Numbered from the stretch's first letter, positions 1 through 13,760 are shown. The stretch is DNA of 64,000 nt from Dicaeum eximium (GCA_013396995.1 VWZP01006707.1:354118-418117), one strand, 5' to 3'. A program made the numbers and translations. Notes: a model not told the origin generated them from the sequence alone.

Positions 1-3000
1 CTACCATGTCAAAATGGGTATGTCACTAGGGCTGAGGTCAGGAAGTCATCCCTTCAGAGCTGTATACACAGACACTACTTACCCCGACTGCTGTTTTCTG
101 CTCAGTTGCTTTAAACAATCCTTTCTTAATCAAAACCAGTAAATCGCCCATCAAAAACAATTCCACAGAGACCTCTATCATGCAGATAAGGAAAAAAACC
201 CAGCTATTTTTCCAAACTGTTGCAAGAGAAGCCTCTCTGATTTTGAAATAGCAGGTTAACACTCATTAGCTTAATACTAATTAACTGTCTTCCTATTCTA
301 CACCTTGAATGTTTGCAGAGGGAATGTTAACTGGCGCCCTGCATTGGGAGGATCAGGCAGACAATAAAGACAATCTGCTGTCTCCTCAGAGTACAGCAAG
401 GAAGCTGAACAATTTCTGCTGTTGAGTGCAGCATATAAATGTATTCGTGCTTCCCCCATTCTATTAATTCTATTTTTTAAGCCTCATTTCAGCTGTGGTT
501 ACCTCTTGGCACATGCTGTGTCCAGCCAGAAAAATCATTACTACTAATCCCAAAAAGGTAGACTCCATTGAACCGTATGATAAGTATCCCTTGCACCCCT
601 GTTTCTTCCTAGCCTGTCCTGCAATTGTGTCCCAATCTGCCAGCATTAACACAGATACACAGCGGTATTTATTTGATGCCTATTCCACCAAGCTGTATTC
701 ACACTAAATCCTCCATGTGTATTTAATAAATCACACTAGTTAGGTGGGCAGGATTAGTTCCAAGTCACCTAATGACTATATCATGAGCTGCAGTATTAAA
801 GGGATTAATATTAATCTTAGCCATTTCAATTCACTGCGAGAGGCCAGTCCCCGCTCCAACAGAAGCCACAGCAGGCAGCACAAGAAATTCTAAACAAGAG
901 CATGAAGATTAATGAGGGCTTCCTCATTCTGCCTGTGAGTCTTCTCTACCAGGATACAGGGCAGCGAATCCCCAGCAAAGACAGGCTCATAAATAAACAC
1001 ACAACACCACAAATACTTTGAGCAGCTGAGCCCAGCATAGAGTTGTTTTCACTTGCTATCTGCTTCTCCTGTAACCCACACCTCCAAGCACACTCAGGAA
1101 TTTGAAAGGCTTGCACAGCAGCCAATTTGTTTTCTTTCACTTAAAAGCACACACCTCATTACTCATAATAAATTACTCGTTTTAAACGAGCTTGTGGAAC
1201 TAACAGCTAAAATGAGCAGTGTTCAGAGAGGATGAGAGCAGCAGGGGAATTTGAAAGGATAACTCACTGCACCGAGGTTAAAAAGGATGTCAGACTCCAA
1301 CAGATTTGACTGCTTTATTCTTGGCAAGAATAATCATTACAAGCAGAAAGAGTTCCTAAAAATGGAGAGCAAGCCCTTTCCTAAAGCATTCATGTTAAAC
1401 TAAAGCATTAAAATGGACTGATACAAACTGATTTTCTGACAAAGTGCTGCACTCCACAGCCCCAGCAAAGACCCCATGTAAGGGTCCTGGCCTTGACTTC
1501 ACTGATATTAAAGAATATAAACCCCAATCATTGGCATAAAATTCCAGAAGTTCAGTTTTGGTCCACTGCAGATTTAGATGCAGTTAAGTGTGGAAAAAGG
1601 AGTAGCCTTTTACAGCTCACGGTTAATTCAGAGCACCACAGAACAAGTAAGAGTCAGTCAAACAGCTGCATTCTGGAGACCAGTTGGTAAAAACGTCAGA
1701 TGAAAAAGGGGGAGTTGAGTCAGCAGTATTTTCTGCCTTCATTGAAAAACTCTAGACGCTCAAAAAAAAAAAAAGACAGATCAGTTTAAACTGGAGTACA
1801 GGCCTGTCACAAGCTATTAACAGCTCAGCACATCCTCCAGGCGCAACAGCAGCCTCAAACTCAGTGCAGAGCTGAATACAGTACAACCACTTGGAAGCAA
1901 GTGGCTCACAACCAATGAAACAGAAAAGGATCAGTACAGTAAACATGACAGAGAAAAAGCCTTGAAATTGTGTTACACTGACACATAAGTGATGGAAGGG
2001 ACTGGTGCCATTTTATATCCAAATTTATAAACTGAACACAAGTAAACAGACAAAGTGGAGTCACATCACATGAGGCTGAGCAGATGGGAAGGGCTCCATT
2101 AAATGCACTGTCCAACCCTTCCACAGGCAGAATGGACCAGAGATGGAGTTGACATTTTCTATATTTGTAAACAATCTGCTGCTTTTTCATATGGGAAATA
2201 TGTGGCAGCAAAGAAGCGCTCAGCTCACACTCTTACACTTGTTGGTCTTGTTTGGTTTGGGGAGTTGTTAGTTTTTAAGGAAAGGACAAAGAAGGAAAAT
2301 TCAACACTTAACAATGTTCACAGGTTTTATACTCCTTTAGCCCTCAGTAGTCAAAGAGCTGAAGTCCCAAAGCACCTTTTAAAAGGTAAAGGTATGCTAC
2401 AGGTCATGCAGCTAAAACCACTTCAGATGCTCAAGGAAGGGTTTTGGTTTTGTGTGGTGGGCTAGCTGTTTTGGGATTGATGAAACATTTTATATTCCAA
2501 ATGCACTTTCAGATACAGGCAGACCACTGAATGTATTTTTTTGAACAAGTCACCAGACAGACAATCCAGCCACATAAATGTTTTGATGTTTTTAACTCTA
2601 GAACAGCTGATTTAAAAACTGGCATATATTAAGTTTGGTACTTAAAACTCCATGAAACTGAACTCTAAATCTCACGATTCAAAGTTTTTATTAAAAACAG
2701 CAAAACAAAAAAGCCTGAAGATTTTAGGCTATCCACAAACACCACCATGGTTTGTTCAACAACAAAGTAGTATCTGCCAAACTTCTAACACTGCAAGAGG
2801 CTAGAGCACTTGACATGTTTTCATATATGCACACCCTTAATATGAACGTGCAACCTCGAGTACCAGCCAAAAGAAACAAAGTAGTAAACCTTAGTCTTGT
2901 GACCAAGTGGAAGTCATTAGTCATCTTTTAACATTCACTCTAGTCCATACCAAAATAGGTACTCAAAACCTGTAGTAGCTAGCTCACTTACAGATTCTAT

Positions 3001-3666
3001 TTCTGATTCTATTAAACAAGGCAGTCTTCATCAAATTTACTTTTAGCAGCCTGGTTTCAGTGGAAGTCAGCCATTCAGGCTGCAGCTTGCTGTCTGACCT
3101 GTGAAAGCTCTAACTGGTAACTTAGCTGGACAATGTTGTCATAAAAAAACCTACTCTTCTTCTACGTCGCACGTTTCACTTCCAGGAGTATTTGGTCTTC
3201 ATAAACCAAAACCAACTGAATATTATTAAGCATGAAACACCTTTTCAGTTGATTTGTTTTCTGAGTTTCTAGGGTTTAGGGGTACCTTTTAAACACAGAA
3301 AGGCAGACATAGAAAATAGAGCCTTCTATATCCAAGCTCCACTTACTGCTGTTGAGAACATGATCTGTGGCTTTTGCCATATTTTACAGAACTAGTAAAA
3401 GATAACTCTGCTTACAGCTTCAGAAAGGGGATAGATGGAAGGGTATTTTTACTGCTTTGGCAGGGACAAAGTCAGCCCCAGTACCAGACATTCTTGTAGT
3501 GCTAACAGGCTGCAAAACCCCCACACGAAAGATGCTATTCAGACCTGTGGACACTGTATAAATATAAGCGTATGTGAGAACTATTTCTGTGCACGATAGC
3601 AAATTTTTCCTCCTCATGAAGTTCTCTATAGATGAAGCCATTCTGCCTGCTGCTGTGTCCACAGTC
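1..3666 (-). other. GBF1: GBF1 intron 3, left part, no exon seen
   Basis: This is unique AT-rich sequence on the far side of GBF1 coding exon 2 (35879-35945), so it should be intron 3 of the minus-strand gene. I looked for the next expected GBF1 exon (the part of the DCB region starting E-L-S-E-I-E-P in mammals) and did not find it. Open frames of up to about 120 codons on both strands have no recognisable domain. Two blocks, about 295-440 and 735-850, look less random than their surroundings and may be conserved non-coding elements. Exon absence was judged by eye only. Confidence 0.55.
741..850. promoter_or_regulatory. candidate non-coding element with bicoid-type homeodomain sites
   Basis: The block contains GGATTA at 751-756 and a perfect 14-bp palindrome, GATTAATATTAATC, at 803-816. 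The palindrome overlaps a second GGATTA (802-807) and places two TAAT cores head to head. GGATTA/TAATCC is the established core bound by K50 (bicoid-class) homeodomains such as OTX and PITX. It lies inside GBF1 intron 3, about 47 kb from the PITX3 promoter. An enhancer role is inference; no conservation data are available here. Confidence 0.3.
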
Positions 3667-5472
3667 CATTCTGCACACAAGGTCAGGCCCATCCAGTGGA
3701 GCTGCATCAGTCTCCTGGAATGCTGAAGTCCACATATTTGCCATTCAACATGAAAACTGCTTTTCAAGTTCAATCAGCTATAAATGTTGCTTTGTTTTAA
3801 TTTTCCACTGAACTTCCTGGAACCCATTATCAGACTGTCAGGGATGTATATTTAGCAATGGCAACACGGCCTCTTTGCCGCTGCCCCACTGCTCATGTCA
3901 CCTCCAATAAACAGAAAAACAATCCACCAGCAAATGACATTTTTTGCAGACTATTTACTGCAAGCATGAGGTAGTGGGTGAAACTGTAAGTGCATGGGGA
4001 AGCATTTACCCATTCAATAATAAAAAAAAAAGTTAAAAAAAATCATCAAGGGATCCCTAAGGAGAGAGACAAAAGGGAACATTAATATATCATTTACACA
4101 TTAAGTCTCATCTACTGCCCCAAGCTAGTACTCACAAGGCTTAGTCTAAGTGAAAAATGTTTGCAGAAGAAACCTTACTCAGTAAAAATACTTGCTTCCA
4201 ACACCTCTAATGGTTTAAATTTCAGAGCACTTTTAGTCACATATTAAATGATTACATTTGCATACCTGGTTATTCTTTTGCAGTATGCCTCAAGTACTAG
4301 AGCTTGAAAAAAATAAAATCTTAGAACTGTTTGGGTTGGAAGAGACCTGAAAGATCATCTACTTCCAACCCGTCTGCCATGGGTAGGAACTCTTTCAACT
4401 AGACCAGGTTGCTCAAAGTCCCATCCAACCTGACCTTGAACACCCCCAGGGACTGGGCATCTGCAAGTTCTCTGGGCAATTTGTACCAATGCCTCACCAT
4501 CCCCATAGTGAAGAATTTCTTCCTTATATCTAATCTAAACCTTTCCTCTTTTGGTTGGATGCCATTCTCCCTTGTCCTACAGCTACATGCCTTTGTCAAA
4601 AACCCCTCTGCAGCTCTCTTGCAGCCTCTTTAGGTAGTGGAAGGTGCTGTAAGGTCTCCCCAGAGTCTTCTCTTGTCCAGGCTGAATAACTTCAACCCTC
4701 CCAGCTTGTTTTCACAGGAAAGGTGCTCCGGCCCTCTGACCATCTTTACAGCTCCTCCCTAAATTGCTCCAACAGGTCCATGTGCTTCTTATGCTGGGGA
4801 CCACAGAGCTGCCTGCAGCACTCCAGGTGGGGTCCCACAGACCAGTGGGGCAGAATCCCCTCCCTCAACCTGCTGGCCACACTGTTTTTGGTGCAGCCCA
4901 GGACAAGCTTTCTGGGCTGTGATTGCACATTCTCCAGGTCCTGTCAAGCTTCCCATCAACCAGTACTCCAAGTCCTTCTCCTCAGGGCTGCTCTCTATCC
5001 ACTCTCCTCCCAGCCTGTATCTGTGTTTGGATTGCCCCAGTCAAGGTGCAGGACCTTGCACTTGGTCATGTTTAACTTCATGAGCCTCACACCAGCCCAC
5101 ATCTGAAGGTCTGTCAAGGTCCCTTTGGATGGCATCCCTTCCCTCCAGTGAGTTGACGACATCATGGAGGTTTGGTGTCATCCACAAACGTGCTGAGGGT
5201 GCACTCAATCCCACCATCCACACTGCCAACAAAAATGTTAAACAGCACTAGTCCCAGCAGCAACCCCTGAGGGCTTTGTCACTGACAACTGAGCCATCTG
5301 TCACCAGTCTCCACTTGGACAGCAAGCTGTTGACCACTACTCTTTGAGTGCAACCATCCAGTCAATTCCTTATCCATTGAGTGGTCCATCCATCAAATCC
5401 ATGTTTTTCCAGATGAGAGATAAGGATGTCGTGTGGGACAGTGTCAAACACTTTGCACAAATACAGGTAGAT
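3667..5472. repeat. tandem duplication, copy A (1806 bp)
   Basis: Copy A starts at CATTCTGCACAC and ends at GTAGAT just before the single N at 5473. It matches 5474-7280 base for base wherever I compared, except for a poly-A run near 4022 (10 A against 11 A). It contains about 650 bp of unique intron followed by the 3' part of a minus-strand CR1. Near-identity of intronic and old CR1 sequence, with an N exactly at the joint, fits two overlapping contig ends placed side by side better than a biological duplication. Confidence 0.93.
4320..5472 (-). mobile_element. CR1 LINE, 3' part, in copy A
   Basis: The plus strand reads TTTGGGTTGGAAGAGACCT near 4330, the reverse complement of the standard avian CR1 3' end, so the element lies on the minus strand with its 3' end at the left. 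Toward higher coordinates the minus strand encodes pieces of the reverse transcriptase (…CTLS-FVDD-like and CKVFDTVPHDILI), with frameshifts and stops. It stops abruptly at the N at 5473, in the middle of the reverse-transcriptase region. It is a dead non-LTR retrotransposon copy. Confidence 0.9.
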
Positions 5473-5473
5473 N
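5473..5473. other. single N at the duplication junction (likely contig join)
   Basis: One undetermined base lies exactly between the two duplicate copies, between GTAGAT and CATTCTG. It is best read as a join placeholder. Confidence 0.85.
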
Positions 5474-7280
5474 CATTCTGCACACAAGGTCAGGCCCATC
5501 CAGTGGAGCTGCATCAGTCTCCTGGAATGCTGAAGTCCACATATTTGCCATTCAACATGAAAACTGCTTTTCAAGTTCAATCAGCTATAAATGTTGCTTT
5601 GTTTTAATTTTCCACTGAACTTCCTGGAACCCATTATCAGACTGTCAGGGATGTATATTTAGCAATGGCAACACGGCCTCTTTGCCGCTGCCCCACTGCT
5701 CATGTCACCTCCAATAAACAGAAAAACAATCCACCAGCAAATGACATTTTTTGCAGACTATTTACTGCAAGCATGAGGTAGTGGGTGAAACTGTAAGTGC
5801 ATGGGGAAGCATTTACCCATTCAATAATAAAAAAAAAAAGTTAAAAAAAATCATCAAGGGATCCCTAAGGAGAGAGACAAAAGGGAACATTAATATATCA
5901 TTTACACATTAAGTCTCATCTACTGCCCCAAGCTAGTACTCACAAGGCTTAGTCTAAGTGAAAAATGTTTGCAGAAGAAACCTTACTCAGTAAAAATACT
6001 TGCTTCCAACACCTCTAATGGTTTAAATTTCAGAGCACTTTTAGTCACATATTAAATGATTACATTTGCATACCTGGTTATTCTTTTGCAGTATGCCTCA
6101 AGTACTAGAGCTTGAAAAAAATAAAATCTTAGAACTGTTTGGGTTGGAAGAGACCTGAAAGATCATCTACTTCCAACCCGTCTGCCATGGGTAGGAACTC
6201 TTTCAACTAGACCAGGTTGCTCAAAGTCCCATCCAACCTGACCTTGAACACCCCCAGGGACTGGGCATCTGCAAGTTCTCTGGGCAATTTGTACCAATGC
6301 CTCACCATCCCCATAGTGAAGAATTTCTTCCTTATATCTAATCTAAACCTTTCCTCTTTTGGTTGGATGCCATTCTCCCTTGTCCTACAGCTACATGCCT
6401 TTGTCAAAAACCCCTCTGCAGCTCTCTTGCAGCCTCTTTAGGTAGTGGAAGGTGCTGTAAGGTCTCCCCAGAGTCTTCTCTTGTCCAGGCTGAATAACTT
6501 CAACCCTCCCAGCTTGTTTTCACAGGAAAGGTGCTCCGGCCCTCTGACCATCTTTACAGCTCCTCCCTAAATTGCTCCAACAGGTCCATGTGCTTCTTAT
6601 GCTGGGGACCACAGAGCTGCCTGCAGCACTCCAGGTGGGGTCCCACAGACCAGTGGGGCAGAATCCCCTCCCTCAACCTGCTGGCCACACTGTTTTTGGT
6701 GCAGCCCAGGACAAGCTTTCTGGGCTGTGATTGCACATTCTCCAGGTCCTGTCAAGCTTCCCATCAACCAGTACTCCAAGTCCTTCTCCTCAGGGCTGCT
6801 CTCTATCCACTCTCCTCCCAGCCTGTATCTGTGTTTGGATTGCCCCAGTCAAGGTGCAGGACCTTGCACTTGGTCATGTTTAACTTCATGAGCCTCACAC
6901 CAGCCCACATCTGAAGGTCTGTCAAGGTCCCTTTGGATGGCATCCCTTCCCTCCAGTGAGTTGACGACATCATGGAGGTTTGGTGTCATCCACAAACGTG
7001 CTGAGGGTGCACTCAATCCCACCATCCACACTGCCAACAAAAATGTTAAACAGCACTAGTCCCAGCAGCAACCCCTGAGGGCTTTGTCACTGACAACTGA
7101 GCCATCTGTCACCAGTCTCCACTTGGACAGCAAGCTGTTGACCACTACTCTTTGAGTGCAACCATCCAGTCAATTCCTTATCCATTGAGTGGTCCATCCA
7201 TCAAATCCATGTTTTTCCAGATGAGAGATAAGGATGTCGTGTGGGACAGTGTCAAACACTTTGCACAAATACAGGTAGAT
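5474..7280. repeat. tandem duplication, copy B (1807 bp)
   Basis: This second copy repeats 3667-5472 with one extra A in a homopolymer. Unlike copy A, the CR1 here continues past the repeat end (7280 onward) without a break, so copy B carries the intact right flank and copy A the intact left flank. That is the pattern expected when one contig ends at 5472 and the next begins at 5474 with the same 1.8 kb. Confidence 0.93.
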
Positions 7281-7515
7281 GACATCAGTTGCTCTTCCCT
7301 TATCCTTAACACTGTAAACCCCTCGTAGAAGGCCACTAAATTGGTCAAGCATGATTTACCTTCAGTACAGCCATACTGTTACCAATTGCATCCGTTTTTA
7401 CCATGTGCCTTAGTTTAGGTTCCAGGAGGATCTGCTCCATGATCTTGCTGGGTACAGAGGTAGGACTGACTGGCTTGTAGTTCTCTGGATTTTCCTCTTT
7501 TAAGTTTTTAAAAAT
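6128..7515 (-). mobile_element. CR1 LINE, 5'-truncated, about 1.4 kb
   Basis: This is the more complete version of the CR1. On the minus strand, from about 7515 down to 6128, it holds the C-terminal half of the ORF2 reverse transcriptase: a segment like F-x-G-L-L-R-G, then CKVFDTVPHDILISHLEKHG and GWTTQWIRN, then a degraded F-V-D-D motif (family F-A-D-D). The thumb region and 3' UTR follow, ending with the conserved CR1 terminus. Several stops and frameshifts break the frame, so it is inactive. CR1 is the dominant LINE of birds and is typically truncated at the 5' end. The left end lacks a clear terminal octamer array, which suggests age. The 5' boundary near 7515 is approximate. Confidence 0.88.
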
Positions 7516-10500
7516 GGAGGTTCAAGATCATCTAAGGAAGATGGTGAAGTCTGGTTCACCTCACTGTTGAAATATGGCCTTATAGAGAAGGGTTCTCACT
7601 CCTGTTTTGCAAAATAAATTTAACAACATCAACTCCTCTCAAAAAAAAAGGAAGACATCAGCAACTGAGAAAGAAACACAGATACAGAAGTCAAACAGCT
7701 AATGGGCTAGAGTATACCTTCAGCATCCTTTATGATAGATGGCAATTTACATGAGTAAGTAAGAAAAATAACAGTAATTCAAAGATTTTCATATGGAGAA
7801 GGAAATATTCTTCAAGACATCAAAGTCACCCAGATAAAGTATTGAAAACCCTTGATACAACTAACATCTGCATACAACGAACCTCAGAGTGCAAATCAAT
7901 ATCTGAGCCTTCCATTCTTCTGCTTATGGCAATCTTTGCATGAGACTTGAAAGCAAATAATGCTTTAAGCCTGTAGAGATGCAAAATGCCAAGCTCTGAG
8001 ATTTTACCTGTCTGTAGATCTAACCATTAGGTTCTGCACTGGAAACATATATAGGTCATACACATGCTGGTCATTTCTAACTTCTGCTCTGTCTGAACAA
8101 CTAAAGGTTTAAATGACCAATAACTGAAAAGCACCAAATGAAAAATTTCAGTATTTTTCAAAAATTTGGCGTACTTTGAATACCATGTTCATCAGAAATG
8201 TATCAAAAATCTCTCTAAAATTTGGTACATCAACAACAGAATTACTATTGTTGCATGCTGAAACATGCCAATTTTTAAACTGGCTTATTAAAAGACTATT
8301 CACCAGTACTATGAGCAGAGATAAATCAAATACATAGAGCAAGGAAGTGCCACCTGTCCTCTGTAAGCACAGGCAGTCTCTTTTCCTTTGTATCCCATTC
8401 AGTTGCTCCATAAGACTTCTCAACCATCCTCACCCAAACTAATGGGTATCCTTCAAAATGCACACATGAAATTAAAACTATATTAAATATGGCATAAAAA
8501 AGGGCAAGAAAGAGCTGCAACAGAAGAGAGAAATGTTAAAGAAAAACAGCTTTCCAGCCACCCCAAATCCATCAGTTGTCAGCTACAAGACAGTGACCAT
8601 CAACACCTATCTCTTTTCAGCCACAAAACCTTTACAACATAAAAGGTCAGCCAAAGTTTGCAGAGCAGTACACTAAATTCCTTCTCCTAAGAACAACTTT
8701 AAACGAGGAATTGTGGCTGCACAACTACTAAACAATTGACAAAGCAGCTATATACAACAGCTTAAAGCAAAATTTGCATAACATTTTAATTCAACAAACT
8801 AAGCTTCTTGCCACAAACAGCAATGGGTAGAAATCAACTAACAAAACACTTTTTTATTAAAGCTAACAGTTATTTTATATTTACTCCCTGTTCTTCAGAG
8901 ACCAGAGTATTTCCCCACTATTTTCCATCAGACCTAATTACAGACAAACCAACAAAATTTAAAAATTTTGTTATCTGAGGTAATTTAAAAAAATAACTTA
9001 TTAGACAAGAAAAAAGCCTAAACTTCTGAATTGCATAAAGGTGGACTAAGAGACAAAAATCTATTTATAATTGGACAAAGAAAGTTTTTATCCTCTAGGG
9101 ATTGCGACAAACATCTCCCTGAAAGCAAGTTCTTGTGACACCTAGATCTTAGCTGTGCTATGCTTGCTTTACATACTTCATATAAGAAGAATAAGTAGTG
9201 AATTCTGCTGAGAAAGGAGGCTGCGTATGAGAAATAAAACTCCCCAAGACTCAAACTGAGTTCTCTGAGCCTGGTAATTTCATTAACAGATAAAGAATGA
9301 CTCAGTGCTTGAAAGAATTTTTTGGGAGCAGGTATCAGCCACTGGAGAGGTGTACACAGCACCAAGAGCCATCTATCTTCTCTTCAGAGAGTGACACATG
9401 GCAGACTGTTTTCCACCTCTGAAAAACTGCCTAAGAATGACTGCAATAATTGTGTGGCTGCAAATACTTTAGAACAGCCATTAAACTCTAAAGTATTAAT
9501 AAAAGGAAACTCCACAACCCTAAACATGAACACCCAACAGTTTAATTTTAAGCAAACACTTGGCTGCTCTCAGAACACGGGTAATATAATGTAAGCTTCT
9601 CAGATCTTAAATTTATGACTTTACACAGCACCTGGTATGCCCAGGCCTGATTTCTAACTGGGTTCTTTGAATGTTGTAACAAATTAAGTACTGAGAACAT
9701 CCATCAAAAACATATACAACATGGTAAAGGAAGACCCTTATAAATATTCAGACTCAGTGCAGCCAGATTAGTAAATGGAAATTCTTCATGAACTCTGAGT
9801 GGAATTTCTTTCCACCTTTCAGATAATTTATAGCTTAATGTCAGCTAAACATAGTAACTAATCCCATTTGTCCACTGAAAGTAAATTCTTGGCTGCTCTT
9901 CCAACGTCATTGCAGACATTGCTGTCAATCCCCAAACTGTGGCCTGACCAATCAAAGTGTCAGCACTTACCTGCTGCTCAACACTTCAGACACATGGGCT
10001 GTCATATCAGTCAGTGACTGATCAGGCGCAGAAATCAGAGAGAGCTTTCTCTTGACAACCAGATATGATTAGAGGCCAAGTTACACATCAGTCTCCGAAG
10101 CCTGACCAATGTGAGCTCACGTTAGTAGGAGGCAGCTTTACCCTTTGTGACAAAGTTGCCATAATCTCTGCAAACCCTTGGTGAGAACAGGCCAGGGAGA
10201 ACAGCAATAGGTGCAAAAAACAACACCCTCCTCCTTTTCTGTAAGTGATTAAGTTTAAAAAAGCCAAACAACCAGTCCAAGGAGCAAAAATCCTCTGTAG
10301 ACTCACAGAAGAAGGAAAAAAAACCAAGAAAGAATGATTACCTTGAGCCTGAATTCCCACTACAAAGTCTAAACCCAGCAGTGAAGAAAGGAAGCATTCT
10401 TGAAATAAGATTGGTCTCTCTCCAAACACACTTTGATTTTTAAATTGTGCAATATTTCAGCTGAAAAGTGATAGCAGAAACAAAATAATAATTAATCTCA

Positions 10501-13500
10501 CAAAGACTACTGAGTAGCTGAGAATGAATTTTAGTTTATGCCTGTGCTTTTGGATGTTCAGAAGGTAGGCCTGAAATTTAAATCCTGCATGTGCATCTTT
10601 TTTTCAGCCACCTCTTTCCCTGACCATGGCTGCCTATGAATCAATGAATGAGAAGTATTTTAGAGTTTATATTTTGAATTTTAGATGCTTCCAGCTTTCT
10701 GTCTTTGCAAGGTAGGACTCCATGCAAGTCATCTGGCACATTCATCTATCAGGAAGAAGACATCTCTCCAAGATGCCGTTCCCTCAGTGAATCCACAGCC
10801 TCAAGGGAACAGAGAGCAAATGCTGGCGAGGTGTGTGACACTGTGCTATTTCTAGCTCACACCAATAACTTCAACACAAGCAACTCAGCCCCAGTAAGAC
10901 AGGTCCAGCCATTCCAGCATTAAGTTTATCAGTAATGATGTTGAAGCTCCACAAAACTTTTCTTCCCATCACAAGTGCAAAAAGCTTATGCCAGGATGAC
11001 CTTAGATTGTTTTTAGCTCATGAGTCAAGTTTGCCCAGTGCTGTCATCTTCTAATACAGAGCATGAGCCAGACAGCAGGAAATTACTGCAGAAGGCACAG
11101 CTGTTGCAGAGTCCAGTCTTCATCTTCCAGCCATGAGAACTGCTCTATTTCCTTCTTTGATCAACATGAGCCCAATGACTGAAAACAAATGGTGCCCCAA
11201 ACTTGCTTCTAGTAAAGAAATTTCCACCATTCACATCTCTACTTTGCTCAAAGGCTAAGAATGTCTGTGAAAGAACTCTTACTTCTCTACCATCTGCTTA
11301 GGAGCTCAAGTACTTAGAGACTTGCTTCTCTAGCATTGTGCACATTCACAGCACTACACCAACAAACCATGTTCAAAAGGCTCAGAAAAATTCAGTACCG
11401 TGCAACAGAATGTAATACAGAATAACTGTCCCTTATAACAGAAATATGTCAGAATAGACATGACTGACTGCAAATCCACATTGACACAGAGACTTGACAC
11501 CTTTAAGAATAATAATATTATCAAAGGCTCTCTAGGCACTATTCAAATTTTAAAAAAAATTTCCTCTGCCCAGAACTCTCTTCCAGTTTCTTCCTCCATA
11601 CAAAGAACTACAATCTCAGAGAAAGAGAGGAGTGGAGAAGCACAGGTTCATGAAATTAATTTCATTTTAATCTCCTATTTTTAGTTCTCTATTTGGCTAA
11701 GTTAAAACACAAACTGAAAATAAAAAGTAAAAACTGCCAGTAAGGAAATCTCTCATTTCAATGTACTTCAACAAGCCATGTAGAAAATGCTAGCTTTGTA
11801 GTTTGACACCACATTAGCTCTGAAAGAAACACAGGTATAAATCCTCAAGGTGTGCACAATAGTTCCTAAGAAGCCCTGGAAAATTCTCTGCTTCAACACC
11901 CATGCCTGTAAAGTAGCAGCAATGTTTCCTCTCTCTGCTCTGTGTCACTTTAAAGTGAAACATTTATGCACGCTCAGTGCTTAAAACCCACTGCCTTAAC
12001 CATATGTGGAGCTTCTGAGAGCCACCAAAGTACAGATAATATTATTAAAATGAATATGCTAAAGCAGTAGCTTGCACTTTGATTTAATCAATAGAGTACA
12101 ACTACTCACCAGATTCCTGTGAACTATTTTCATTGGAATCACTGTTGAATACAGTTCTGCATTTACTACAAAGCTGTAACTGTTGCTTTTCAGATTCCCA
12201 ATGTACTATATAACCTACAACTATATAAAATTTGAGAACAAATAGACTCCACTATACTGGAGCTGATTGTAACTCCATAATTTGAATAGCATAAGGGAGG
12301 ACTTTTGCCCAGCAGATGAACTCCTTCTCCGTACAGTTCCTTTCTTCAAATGCATAAATGGAGGAATAACTGTTTTGATAAGGAAAACAACTGCCTCACA
12401 GTTTAAGTAATTACTTTAAAAAAGCTAGGAAAAAAATCCCCTACCCACTCCATGTGCATTATTTTTATCCAAGTATACTCCCCAGTTACAGGAAATAGGG
12501 ACTGTCAAAATTCTTCTCAATTATTCTGCTCCCATTAGCCTATAAAAATCTGCAGCTGAACCATGCTATCAGTGATAATTACTCCTAAAAATCAAACCAC
12601 ACTACTTCATGATTCAGAAGCAGAACTGCTTGGATACAGTTCTGAGGAAGAAGAATGCCTTTCCCAGTTCCAGTTAAATCCCTCTAGTATTCAGGAAGAG
12701 GACACATTCAGTCTTCTTTGCAAATGAAGTGGACATCAGAGGAAAGCATTAATGTACAATTTGATGACCCACCAATACCTACTCAATCACCTCTTTTCTA
12801 AGCCAGAGGAAGGGATACAACCTAATGAATAAGAATGAGACATTCATTAGGGTTTTGTTTACACATTACTATTCAATACTAACTTTCAAAATGAACTATG
12901 ATAAACAGAAGAAAGATAATCTATACATGGTATTATGCAGAAGAGCTGCTGTGCTTTAAAATCACCTTCTCCCTTAAAACAAATTAACATTTAAAGTATG
13001 GATAAATTTTTAGTGGGGAGTAAAGTGATTGCTTACAGAAGGGGCTCAGGGTGGGGAGAATTACTTGCATACAATACAACAATAGTGCAAAGAGAACAGA
13101 AAACTGAGTGTTTTCATGCATAAATAAACATATTGTAGTACCCTCTGCATGACTTGCATTTGAACATATAATTTAACAATAATTTTTAGAAACTCTAGGA
13201 AGAGTGGAAAAAATAACATCCGTAGAATTCTAATTTGAGGGCTAAAGTACATACTCATCTTTACTTTTACACACTGTCCTTCATCTCACACTTTTCCATT
13301 CATTACTTAGTCTGCCTACCAATACATGTCCAGTGCTACAAAACACCTTATTGACACTTCAGACTAGAATGAAAACTTATTTCTATTGCCTGCAGGCTGT
13401 ACATAGGCAAACCACTAATTCTGCCTAACATTAAAAAAAAAAAATTAAATTAAATTAGGAAGGTACCCTTAATCAGTACCAGGACTGCTGGCCTCAGTCT

Positions 13501-13599
13501 CTCTTCCCTCTCCTCCACTTCGTAATGCTTATTATCTAACTGCAAAGGAAAACTTTGATCCTAATGGCTTCCGACACCTGATGAGAATAAAGAAACACA

Positions 13600-13760
13600 A
13601 AGGGACCTGGTGATGTGTTATTTAACGCATGACTGTTTTAATAGAGCTGTCTAATTTTTAGTGGCACAGGGCCCATATCCAATGCCCCTCACAGCAACCC
13701 ATCAGCTATTTGCCACATTCCATTCACCACATCACATGATGGTGTTATTGGCAGTTCCTG
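13600..13760. promoter_or_regulatory. candidate conserved element in GBF1 intron 3
   Basis: A non-repetitive block (GTTATTTAACGCATGACTG, AGAGCTGTCTAATTTTTAG, ATCACATGATGGTG) that stands out from the low-complexity surroundings. It may be a long-range PITX3 element or an intronic GBF1 element. Judged by eye only. Confidence 0.2.

Noticed and set aside
9972..10035. Possible minus-strand exon ending at a GTAAGTGC donor (frame reading D-Q-S-L-T-D-M-T-A-H-V-S-E-V-L)
   Set aside because: It does not match any GBF1 exon, has no convincing acceptor and the frame is short. Likely chance.
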